Shown here: in pieces, positions 50,478 to 58,427 of the stretch
How positions within the stretch are numbered: position 1 is the first letter of the stretch
Layout: every line of letters starts with the position of its first letter
Assembly: GCA_022821065.1 (NCBI GenBank)
Contig: JAJEEK010000055.1
Span: 1-64,000, forward strand
Direction: 5' to 3'
DNA from: Candidatus Poribacteria bacterium
Lineage (GTDB): Bacteria; Poribacteria; WGA-4E; WGA-3G
Length of the DNA stretch: 64,000 nt
Program-made: the position numbers and the translations under genes
Notes under the pieces: generated by a model
What the model was told of the DNA's origin: nothing
Database searches by the model: none
The model's input: the letters and a program-made list of their open reading frames with translations, nothing else

Positions 50478-52477
50478 GACGTACCTCCTTTCTCTCGCCA
50501 ATTATAGTAAAAAATAGTAATACTTGCAAGTCCGACGATTCCGTGAACCCATACGAACTGGATAGCGGTCGGTGCAAAGAAGAGAACAATTGCAGCAATA
50601 AATAACAGCGCACGCGCCCATAACGATAATTTGTTAAAGATATAACCTGCGATAGCTGCCGCCAAGATAACCGTCCCGACCAACGTCAGTGAGAAATTTC
50701 CGACAACTGTCCACAACGCTGGCGTGCTACCATCGTTGCTCAGCCAGAGTAGCGCGGGACGTAACACAAAGGCGTAAGGTAATGCGAAGCCGACAAGTGC
50801 GAACCTGAACGCAGCGAACGCCGTCGTCATGATCCCGGAGCCTGCGATAGCCGCAGCAGCATACGCCGCCAAAGCGACAGGCGGTGTTACCATCGACATC
50901 ATCCCAAAATAGAAGATAAAGAAGTGCGCCGCAAGCGGAACGACCCCCAAGTCCAGAAGTACAGGCCCCACCAAGATCGCCATCAGCAGATAACAGACCG
51001 ATGAAGGCAGCCCCATTCCGAGAATGATCGTTGAGATCATGAGAAAAAAGAGTGCTAATATTAGGTTCGTAGCGGCGATGGGTAAAAGCGTTGACGGTAA
51101 TTTGCTACCGACTCCTGTGAGCGTCACCACGCCGAGAATGATGCCGACGCATGCGGCGGCTGCGATAAGCGAAACGCCGCTCTGCGCGGCACGTCTACAA
51201 GGTGTTATTAAAAAGTCGGCACCTTTTCGCAAACCCGAAATGCCATCCAGGGTCTCTGTCGCTCGCTGTTTACCGATTCTCTGGATTAGAAAGTTCACGA
51301 GGCTAATCACACCGATAACCAGTAGACTCCAACTCACCGCGCGGAATGCCGTAGCACCAAGGAGTAGGAACACAATCAGCGTAACAAAGGCAGCGAGAAA
51401 GACGCCCCCTTGCACAGTCAACAGTTTTTTGTCTTTTTCTTTTTCCGTGTCGGTACTCGTTTCTTCCGAACTGTGCGCGCGCCTATCTTCTGCAGCATTC
51501 GCAGCAAAGTGTACCATACACAACATTCCGGTATAGTAAAGGATTGCAGGTAGCAGCGCTGCTCTGATGATCTCCAGATAGGTAACAGAGGGTTCCACGA
51601 TTTCGAGCATCATATAAGCAGCGGCACCCATGATGGGTGGCATCAGCGCGCCGCCAGAACTCGCCGCGGCTTCTATTCCACCTGCTATCGCTGGCTGGAA
51701 TCCAGCGCGTTGCATCAACGGAATCGTAAACGTTCCGGTCGTCGCTGTGTTTGCAACGGCAGAACCCGACAGCGATCCCATCATGCCGCTGCTCAAGACA
51801 GCGACCTTCGCGGGCGCGCCTGCGCTTGAACCGAACACACGTCTCGCCAAATTCAGGACATAACCGGTCGCGCCGGTGTGTTCCAACAACGTGCCGAATA
51901 GGACAAAAAGGAAGACATAGGTGAACATCACCCGAAGCGCGACCCCGAAAGTGCCTTGACTGTGCAAAAAGGTTTGGCTCACAATACGTTGGAGAGAATA
52001 ACCGCGATGTGGAAACAGCCAATCCGGCATGAACTGCCCGAAACTGGCATAAAGCAGAAAAGCAAAAGAGAGTAGCGGAAGCGCGATGCCAATAGAACGA
52101 CGTGTCGCTTCTAATACTAAAACGAGTCCGATGCCACCGACAACGTAATCCAGTGATAATTCCGCGCCTGCGCGATCGCCGAGAGACTTACCGTCTAACC
52201 AGAAACTTTGAAAGACCGGCTCCGTTTGTGCAACAACATAACCGAAGCAGAAGACTACACTGCCTATCAGCACAGCATCAAGGACTTGAAAAACAGGGTT
52301 GTCCTCAAAACGCGGGTGAATAGGGTATCTCAAGAATACCACTATTAACCCTAACATCGCGAAGAGTGCTAATTCTGATTGCGGTGCCAGCCGCGGATAG
52401 TTGACCTCGGCTAAGATAAAGAGACACAGCAGCACCGAGACTATTAGAAAGATGTTATCTTTTAATTTTTGTATCAA
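50474..52477 (-). CDS. Fused TRAP transporter permease (4TM/12TM fusion)
   Basis: The 667-residue product is a fusion of a DctQ-like small permease (about 1-180) and a DctM-like large permease (about 190-end). Typical segments: G-M-M-G-S-L-S-G-S-A-V-A-N-T-A-T-T-G-T-F-T-I-P-L-M, A-A-S-S-G-G-A-L-M-P-P-I-M-G, G-M-G-L-P-S-S-V-C-Y and M-V-T-P-P-V-A-L-A-A-Y-A-A-A. This form normally works with a TAXI-type substrate-binding protein to take up organic acids using the sodium or proton gradient. No binding protein lies in the window. Confidence 0.93.
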   Translation of the reverse strand: MIQKLKDNIFLIVSVLLCLFILAEVNYPRLAPQSELALFAMLGLIVVFLRYPIHPRFEDNPVFQVLDAVLIGSVVFCFGYVVAQTEPVFQSFWLDGKSLGDRAGAELSLDYVVGGIGLVLVLEATRRSIGIALPLLSFAFLLYASFGQFMPDWLFPHRGYSLQRIVSQTFLHSQGTFGVALRVMFTYVFLFVLFGTLLEHTGATGYVLNLARRVFGSSAGAPAKVAVLSSGMMGSLSGSAVANTATTGTFTIPLMQRAGFQPAIAGGIEAAASSGGALMPPIMGAAAYMMLEIVEPSVTYLEIIRAALLPAILYYTGMLCMVHFAANAAEDRRAHSSEETSTDTEKEKDKKLLTVQGGVFLAAFVTLIVFLLLGATAFRAVSWSLLVIGVISLVNFLIQRIGKQRATETLDGISGLRKGADFLITPCRRAAQSGVSLIAAAACVGIILGVVTLTGVGSKLPSTLLPIAATNLILALFFLMISTIILGMGLPSSVCYLLMAILVGPVLLDLGVVPLAAHFFIFYFGMMSMVTPPVALAAYAAAAIAGSGIMTTAFAAFRFALVGFALPYAFVLRPALLWLSNDGSTPALWTVVGNFSLTLVGTVILAAAIAGYIFNKLSLWARALLFIAAIVLFFAPTAIQFVWVHGIVGLASITIFYYNWREKGGTS

Positions 52478-52614
52478 TAGGTTGACCGACTCTGAGTTTC
52501 AGTTTGTTGGCGAGGCGTGGACTTCACCCGTTTTCAGGGTGAATAGTGGGATCCGCTAAATCTCTTTAAGTTTAGCAAGAAATAAGCGGTAAATCAAGGG
52601 AAAAAGCGATGGGT

Positions 52615-53673
52615 TCATGCCGAATCGTTTTTAGAATCGTCAACCTGTACTACGGCTTCACCTGCCTGCTGAGATGTCCCCTTAAACACAGCGTAAAGAT
52701 ACCAGAACGCAGGCACCAACAGTACAATTCCGACACACAGTACAATCAGGACTGGACGCAGCACTGTATCCGGTGCTGCCGTATTTGAAAAGGTTAAGTT
52801 TGGTGTGACGAGATATGGATACTGTGCCAATCCCCAACCGAAAATAATCAATGTAACCTGTATCGGGACGAGAATACGTGCGAGCCGGAATTGACGGTTC
52901 CAGATCGTCCAGATTGCCCACACTGCCAGCGTGCCAGTCAAGACTTGAAACGGGATTGACCACGCCGCGCTACCGAGTCCATGCCGGATTGTCGGCGCAC
53001 CGTCAGCAGATAAGATAAAACTCAATCCCGCCATCGCGCCGACACCCACTGCTGCGATAAGTGCACGTCGCCGAAAATCTTCTTGTAGTTCCAGGTCATC
53101 GGTCTCCAGCGTAAGATATACCGCCGCGAGCAAGGCACAGAGCGTCAAAGTGAAGAACCCGATTGCAAACGGAAATGGCGCGAACCATGCCGAGATAAAG
53201 TCGGTGTCTACGGCTCCGCTTTCTACATCAACATGAATTGTGCCGGACGCAACCGCGCCCAACGTAACCCCCAACATCACGGGTGTGATGACACTCGCGA
53301 TGGCAAAGACTCGACTCCAGCGGCGGTGTGTTGTATCCGATTGGACATCGTAGGTGCGAAACACAAACGCTGAACCTCGTAGCACAATCCCGATAAGCAT
53401 CAGCGTCAACGGAATATGCAAAGCCGTGCTAATCGCTGCGAATGCGACCGGAAACGCCACAAAAAGCAGGACGACAATTACGATCATCCAGACGTGGTTC
53501 GCTTCCCAGATGGGTGCGATGGCTTGCGTGATAAGTGTGCGTTGCGCTTTCGTACGTGGACCTGTTGCGAACAGATCCCAGATACCGCCGCCAAAATCGG
53601 CACCTCCTGTCAACACATAAATAATCAAGGAGATAAGCATCACACCCGCAACGCAAAGTTCAAGTGTTAACAT
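52615..53673 (-). CDS. cydB: Cytochrome bd ubiquinol oxidase subunit II
   Basis: The 352-residue, nine-span protein has the family start T-G-G-A-D-F-G-G-G-I-W-D-L followed by I-A-P-I-W-E-A-N-H-V-W and V-L-R-G-S-A-F-V-F-R. With CydA it forms the quinol oxidase that reduces oxygen without pumping protons. A 180-base insertion-rich gap separates it from cydA. Confidence 0.95.
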   Translation of the reverse strand: MLTLELCVAGVMLISLIIYVLTGGADFGGGIWDLFATGPRTKAQRTLITQAIAPIWEANHVWMIVIVVLLFVAFPVAFAAISTALHIPLTLMLIGIVLRGSAFVFRTYDVQSDTTHRRWSRVFAIASVITPVMLGVTLGAVASGTIHVDVESGAVDTDFISAWFAPFPFAIGFFTLTLCALLAAVYLTLETDDLELQEDFRRRALIAAVGVGAMAGLSFILSADGAPTIRHGLGSAAWSIPFQVLTGTLAVWAIWTIWNRQFRLARILVPIQVTLIIFGWGLAQYPYLVTPNLTFSNTAAPDTVLRPVLIVLCVGIVLLVPAFWYLYAVFKGTSQQAGEAVVQVDDSKNDSA

Positions 53674-53684
53674 AATAATAGCTA

Positions 53685-53848
53685 TCGGCTATCGGTTATC
53701 AGTAACAGGTTTTTGTGGTAGATAAAAATCCCTGCAATCACCACACGTCCTATTGATAACCAATAACTAATACCGTAATTTCGTTGTTCCTAACCCCCTA
53801 AATCCCCCTTATCAGGGGGACTTTAAGAGGAAATGCGTAAGTCCTATA
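53685..53848. repeat. Repeat material between cydA and cydB
   Basis: It holds CTATCGGCTATCGG-type low complexity (53685-53700), a C/G-rich hairpin unit (ACCCCCTAAATCCCCCTTA, then TCAGGGGGACT) at about 53789-53823, and a family A end (ATGCGTAAGTCCTAT) at about 53833-53848. Confidence 0.65.
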
Positions 53849-53853
53849 ACAAG

Positions 53854-55149
53854 TTAATGCGAACCTAAAAATATATGACGGCGCATGAGGACGAAAACAA
53901 TAATCGAAAGGAAAATATAAAGCACCGTAAAACTAACAAAGGGGACAACGAGATTCGGCATCGGGGTTACCGCATCTGCTGTACGCATGATATTGTAGAT
54001 AACCCAGGGTTGGCGACCGACCTCCGTAACCGTCCAACCCGCTTCAATTGCGATAAATCCAAGTGGCGTGCAGAGCGTGACGAACCGCAGGTACCAGTCT
54101 TGGGTCGGCAATTTTTTGTGTTTCCACGCAAGCCAACCACCAAGAAGTCCGGCGATAATGAGGATTATCCCGCAGGCGACCATAATTTGAAATGCGAAGT
54201 GCACGATGGTTACAGGTGGACGGTCTTCGCGCGGCACTTCTTTAAGCCCTATTATCTCTGCGTTGAAATCGGAATGTGCGAGGAAACTGAGTGCCTTCGG
54301 AATCTCAAGTGCGTATCGGGTCTCTTCAGCGTCCTCGTCGGGAATCCCTCCAATCCGTAAAGGTGCGCCGCGCTCCGTCTCCCACTGCGCTTCCATCGCT
54401 GCGAGTTTGATAGGCTGGTACTTCGCGACCTTTTTTGCGCTGATGTCCCCAGAAATCGGCTGGAGTATTGCAAACACGGCACCGACACTCAAGGCAATAG
54501 CGAATGCCCGACGGTGGAACAGGTTATCTGGGTCGCGTCTGAGAAGATAGGCGTGGATGCCAGCGACCGCGAATCCGACTGCGAGGAATGCAGCGATCGT
54601 CATGTGGAGCACTTGACTGAATGAGGAAGGGTTAAGCATCGCTGCAATCGGATCAACGTCTGTCACTTCGCCATTGACGATTGAGAAACCGGTAGGCGTG
54701 TTCATCCATGCGTTTGCGGTAACAACGAAGATACCGGAAAAAGTGCCGCCGAGCAGCACCATCATGCCCGCGAACCAGTGTGCATATTTTGGGATGCGGT
54801 CCCAACCGTAGAGGTAAAGTCCTAAGAAGATCGCTTCAAGGAAGAATGCCAACCCTTCCAGCGAAAATGGCATCCCGATGATCGGACCGGCGTAAGCCAT
54901 GAACTCGGGCCACAAGAGACCGAGTTCAAAAGAGAGAACGGTCCCGGAGACTGCCCCGACAGCGAACATGATAGCAGTCCCTTTTGCCCACTGTTTCGCC
55001 AGCGTGAGATAGACTTCTTCCCGTGTCTTGAGCCACAATCCCTCGGCAATCACCATCAGTAGTGGCATCGCTATGCCGACCACAGCGAAGATGATGTGAA
55101 ATGCGAGTGACATTGCCATCTGTGCGCGTGCTGCCAATAAATCTGTCAT
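53854..55149 (-). CDS. cydA: Cytochrome bd ubiquinol oxidase subunit I
   Basis: The product is 431 residues from the ATG at 55149, seven bases after AGGAGG; the longer frame includes that site. Family features: M-A-M-S-L-A-F-H-I-I-F-A with the high-spin heme ligand His, G-W-D-R-I-P, T-G-F-S-I-V-N-G-E, and a Q-loop K-V-A-K-Y-Q-P-I-K-L-A-A-M-E-A-Q-W of the quinol site. E-A-G-W-T-V-T-E-V-G-R-Q-P-W lies near the C-terminus. The Q-loop is the short type. It suggests microaerobic respiration. Confidence 0.95.
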   Translation of the reverse strand: MTDLLAARAQMAMSLAFHIIFAVVGIAMPLLMVIAEGLWLKTREEVYLTLAKQWAKGTAIMFAVGAVSGTVLSFELGLLWPEFMAYAGPIIGMPFSLEGLAFFLEAIFLGLYLYGWDRIPKYAHWFAGMMVLLGGTFSGIFVVTANAWMNTPTGFSIVNGEVTDVDPIAAMLNPSSFSQVLHMTIAAFLAVGFAVAGIHAYLLRRDPDNLFHRRAFAIALSVGAVFAILQPISGDISAKKVAKYQPIKLAAMEAQWETERGAPLRIGGIPDEDAEETRYALEIPKALSFLAHSDFNAEIIGLKEVPREDRPPVTIVHFAFQIMVACGIILIIAGLLGGWLAWKHKKLPTQDWYLRFVTLCTPLGFIAIEAGWTVTEVGRQPWVIYNIMRTADAVTPMPNLVVPFVSFTVLYIFLSIIVFVLMRRHIFLGSH

Positions 55150-55217
55150 GAGAAAGCCTCCTTCATGCAGGCGCTGCACATCAGTGAGCGTCACAAGCAC
55201 CCACCCGATCTGTTAAG

Positions 55218-55334
55218 TAGGACTTACGGATGCGGCTCTTTTGTACCACAAACTGTTAGTTTGTGCTATCAGAACGCTGTGTTTACAGAAAAATTTCATC
55301 TAACAGAACAGTCTACAATCATTGCGTAAGTCCT
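55218..55334 (-). repeat. Family A MITE-like repeat
   Basis: A complete copy in reverse orientation: TAGGACTTACGGATGCGGC to CATTGCGTAAGTCCT, with inner palindrome CACAAACTGTTAGTTTGTG. It fills the gap between cydA and the dioxygenase gene. Confidence 0.8.
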
Positions 55335-55355
55335 GTTAAGGATAGGACGGACACA

Positions 55356-56180
55356 TCACGCAACCCACGGTTCGAGTCCGAGGAGTTTTTTTCCGAGCGG
55401 TGTCAATTCGGCTGTTTTACCGTGATGATGCTCTTTCTCTTTTTGTTCCTTTCCGAGGCCTGTTAGCCGTTCGCGCCATCCTTTAACACGGCCTTCGCTT
55501 GTCGCTTTGCCATCATCCGGTGCCGGTGACATCGTGATGTATTGTGCCATCCGGGGGCGTTCTGCGGAGTTCGGGCTGCTGCCGTGTGGTAATGCGCTGT
55601 GCCAGATCACGAGATCCCCAGCTTTCCCTGCAACCGGGACCGCCTCGGATTGGTATTCTCGGACGACGTGCCGTGGGTTCGCGTCCTCGGGGAGGGCGTT
55701 CAACCACGCCTCTAACTTCCGATGGAACCCCGGAATACAGGTAAACGCGCCTTGATTGCCGGGCGTATCCGCCAGATAGAGTACACCCTGTACTTTTAAA
55801 CGTACGGGCATACTGTCCAACGACATATCCCAATGCAAATAAGGACCGGTGAACTTCCAATCTGGACGTTCAGGCGGATTCATACTCGCGCGATCAAAAC
55901 TGACCCAGAGTTTATCATTTCCCCAAATCTCCGAGAACGCCTGATGGATACGCGGGTATTGGCGGTTGTTCCACAACGCTTGGTGCTGGTAAATTTCGAC
56001 CATAATGCTCCGTCGCGGTGGATCGGGATACCAACTATCAGGATTATCACCGTCCATTTCAAGAAAATCCCAGACGGCTTGTTCGGCAGCGCGACAATTT
56101 TCGAGTGGCACCGCTTCTGGCACGACAACATAGCCGTGCTCTTCCCAAAATTCTAAGGCTTCTGCATCAAAAACTGGCAT
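55356..56180 (-). CDS. Phytanoyl-CoA dioxygenase (PhyH) family protein 1
   Basis: The 274-residue Fe(II)/2-oxoglutarate-dependent oxygenase fold opens with E-F-W-E-E-H-G-Y-V-V-V-P-E. Iron ligands are H-W-D in L-H-W-D-M-S and the distal His in W-H-S-A-L-P-H-G, followed by R-P-R-M-A for 2-oxoglutarate. The tail from about residue 225 is basic and charged (K-G-W-R-E-R-L-T, K-E-Q-K-E-K-E-H-H-H) and unusual for the family. Substrate unknown. Confidence 0.87.
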   Translation of the reverse strand: MPVFDAEALEFWEEHGYVVVPEAVPLENCRAAEQAVWDFLEMDGDNPDSWYPDPPRRSIMVEIYQHQALWNNRQYPRIHQAFSEIWGNDKLWVSFDRASMNPPERPDWKFTGPYLHWDMSLDSMPVRLKVQGVLYLADTPGNQGAFTCIPGFHRKLEAWLNALPEDANPRHVVREYQSEAVPVAGKAGDLVIWHSALPHGSSPNSAERPRMAQYITMSPAPDDGKATSEGRVKGWRERLTGLGKEQKEKEHHHGKTAELTPLGKKLLGLEPWVA

Positions 56181-56355
56181 GAATCTCTCCTTTTCAGTTT
56201 CGAGTTGTTCTATGAACAGAGAACGTTTCGACTTGTTTGAGAATCCGTGTAGTTTAAGAATAACACAGAATACAGAGATATTTCAAATTTTTAAAGCACA
56301 ATTTTTCAGCAATCCATTGCAGTGTTCCTCACAATCGAAACGCCGAAAAATTTTC

Positions 56356-56384
56356 TTGAAATTGACGCAACCTTGTGGTAAAGT
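56356..56384 (+). promoter_or_regulatory. Probable sigma-70 promoter of the second Gfo/Idh gene
   Basis: TTGAAA (56356-56361) and TAAAGT (56379-56384) are 17 bases apart, about 57 bases before the start codon. Confidence 0.5.
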
Positions 56385-56441
56385 ACGAACACTTTCGTGG
56401 ATATGATTTAGCGAATACTGAGACGGAGAGGTATATTCCCA

Positions 56442-57395
56442 ATGCTTAAAGCAGGATTTATCGGTGCAGGTGGCCGCAGTCAAGGTGCCCATTATCCGAA
56501 CGTTAATCGTCTGGAAGATGATGTCGAGATGCTCGGTGCGTGTGAACTCGATGAGGCGAAACTGGCGCAAGTCGCGCAGAAATACGAGTTCCCGCATACG
56601 TTCACAGATCACCGTAAGATGTTGGATACTTTGGATTTAGATGTCGTCTATTGTGTCATGAACGAGAAATGGATTTTGCAGCCCGCTTTGGATTGCCTGA
56701 ACGCTGGCAAGCATCTGTTTATAGAGAAACCGCCGGGGGCAAACAGCGACGAAACCCAACAATTACTTGAGGCGGCAGTCGCCAATGATGTCTACTGCAT
56801 GGTAGGGTTTCAACGCAGGTATGCGGCTGTTACACGCGAAGCGATGCGGCGTGTTGCAGAAAAGGGACCCGTAACATTAGCCGTTACCACTTTTAACAAG
56901 CAGATGTTAGGGGGGAACCGAGAATTTACGACGACCCTCTGGAACGATGTCTGTCACGTCGTCGATTTACTCCGTTATATGGCCGGTGGCGAACCTGTGG
57001 AAGTCACGGCGCATCGTGACACTTTCGGTGCGGAACAGCGCAATTTCTATACCGCTTTCGTCCGTTTCGATAACAACGTCACAGGTGTGCTTTTTGGGAG
57101 TCGTGCCTCGGGTGGGCGTGTGCTGCGCTCTGAATTACACGGTGTCGGTATCGGCTGCTACATGAAGATTCCCGAAGAGATCGAAATTTATGAAGATAAC
57201 AATAGAAGCACTATGGGAGGCTGGGAAGTTGACGGGGTTGACGAGCGCGACCCACCGAGTTATGAAGGTGTGTTAACCATGCACCAGCACTTCGTCGATT
57301 GCGTCCGCAACAAGAAAGTCCCGCTCACAGACCTCCGTGATGTTATCCACTCAATCCATCTCGTGGATCAGATAGAAGGACCGTTACCGAATTAA
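56442..57395 (+). CDS. Gfo/Idh/MocA family oxidoreductase 2
   Basis: The 317-residue product has a Rossmann fold with F-I-G-A-G-G-R-S-Q-G-A-H, E-K-P-P-G at H-L-F-I-E-K-P-P-G, and a substrate half with F-Q-R-R-Y and W-N-D-V-C-H-V-V-D-L. It is shorter than the member at 7768-8904. It is followed four bases later by a PhyH family gene and is divergent from another, so these three probably act in one pathway on the same class of small molecules. Confidence 0.9.
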   Translation: MLKAGFIGAGGRSQGAHYPNVNRLEDDVEMLGACELDEAKLAQVAQKYEFPHTFTDHRKMLDTLDLDVVYCVMNEKWILQPALDCLNAGKHLFIEKPPGANSDETQQLLEAAVANDVYCMVGFQRRYAAVTREAMRRVAEKGPVTLAVTTFNKQMLGGNREFTTTLWNDVCHVVDLLRYMAGGEPVEVTAHRDTFGAEQRNFYTAFVRFDNNVTGVLFGSRASGGRVLRSELHGVGIGCYMKIPEEIEIYEDNNRSTMGGWEVDGVDERDPPSYEGVLTMHQHFVDCVRNKKVPLTDLRDVIHSIHLVDQIEGPLPN

Positions 57396-57399
57396 TTTG

Positions 57400-58347
57400 A
57401 TGGACTTAATTTTCGAGAAAGAGGCACAGGAAACCAACAGCCTATGCTACGATGCAGCATTTCCGCAATTGGAGATTGAATGTATGCTTGATGAACGCCA
57501 TTTACAACATCAGATTACAGACGAACAGCGCAACAGTTTAAATGAGGATGGATATTTCATCGTTGAAAACGCGCTCCCGTTAGACCTCGTTGAACGGCTT
57601 GAAGAACGGGTTGATAACATCTATCAGGATCACCTTGATGCCGGTTATGACCCACATACCAAAAATCAGTTGACCGCGCACAAAAATTTTTTCTATCCAA
57701 ACTTCCTCGGCAGAGACCAGATTTTCGTAAACATTCTGGACTGGTATAAAACGTTCCCGAAGGTCTGGGGCATTTTGGGATGGAATATCTACTCCTACCA
57801 CAGTCATTTCATTGTTACACCCCCGCGTCCGGAGGCGGTACGCGGTAAACCGGCCCCCCTTGGCTGGCACCAAGATAGCGGACGCGTTAATATTGAAATC
57901 GAAAGTTCACCGCGTCCGCGCCTCTCGATCAAAGTCGTCTACTGGCTATCCGACTGTTCGGAAGTCGGGCGCGGGAATTTCTATGTTATTCCTGGGAGCC
58001 ATTTATGGGATAAACTTGAGCGTCCAGCGGATGGTTCGATGCCGGAAAACGCGACACCTGTCTGTTGTAAAACCGGTGATGCCGTCTTCTTTGACAGGCG
58101 TATATGGCATGCACGGAGCGAGAATGACTCCGAAATCACGCGTAAAGGACTCTTCTACGGCTACGGCTACCGTTGGCTCCGAAGCAAAGACAATATGACG
58201 ATCCCGAAAGAGATGTTTGAACGGAACGATCCGATCCGGCAACAACTGCTCGGTGGAGGGACTAACGCAAACGGCCATTTCTCACCAAAGGACGCAGATG
58301 TTCCGCTGAAAGTTTGGCTTGAAGAACACGGTGTCATTTCAAAGTAG
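57400..58347 (+). CDS. Phytanoyl-CoA dioxygenase (PhyH) family protein 2
   Basis: The product is 315 residues from the ATG at 57400 (a TTG sits just before it). Iron ligands: H-Q-D in G-W-H-Q-D-S-G and the distal His in D-R-R-I-W-H-A-R-S, then R-K-G-L-F-Y-G-Y for 2-oxoglutarate. The N-terminus has about 45 residues before the usual L-N-E-D-G-Y-F-I-V strand, more than PhyH 1. Coupled to the Gfo/Idh gene upstream. Confidence 0.88.
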   Translation: MDLIFEKEAQETNSLCYDAAFPQLEIECMLDERHLQHQITDEQRNSLNEDGYFIVENALPLDLVERLEERVDNIYQDHLDAGYDPHTKNQLTAHKNFFYPNFLGRDQIFVNILDWYKTFPKVWGILGWNIYSYHSHFIVTPPRPEAVRGKPAPLGWHQDSGRVNIEIESSPRPRLSIKVVYWLSDCSEVGRGNFYVIPGSHLWDKLERPADGSMPENATPVCCKTGDAVFFDRRIWHARSENDSEITRKGLFYGYGYRWLRSKDNMTIPKEMFERNDPIRQQLLGGGTNANGHFSPKDADVPLKVWLEEHGVISK

Positions 58348-58361
58348 TGAACCTGATTCGC

Positions 58362-58390
58362 TTGACAGACAGGAGAAAATAACGTATAAT
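58362..58390 (+). promoter_or_regulatory. Perfect sigma-70 promoter of the seleno-peroxiredoxin gene
   Basis: TTGACA (58362-58367) and TATAAT (58385-58390) with a 17-base spacer, 38 bases before the start codon. Confidence 0.88.
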
Positions 58391-58427
58391 ATCATTATAA
58401 TTACGGGACGAATGGAGGCATAATTTA

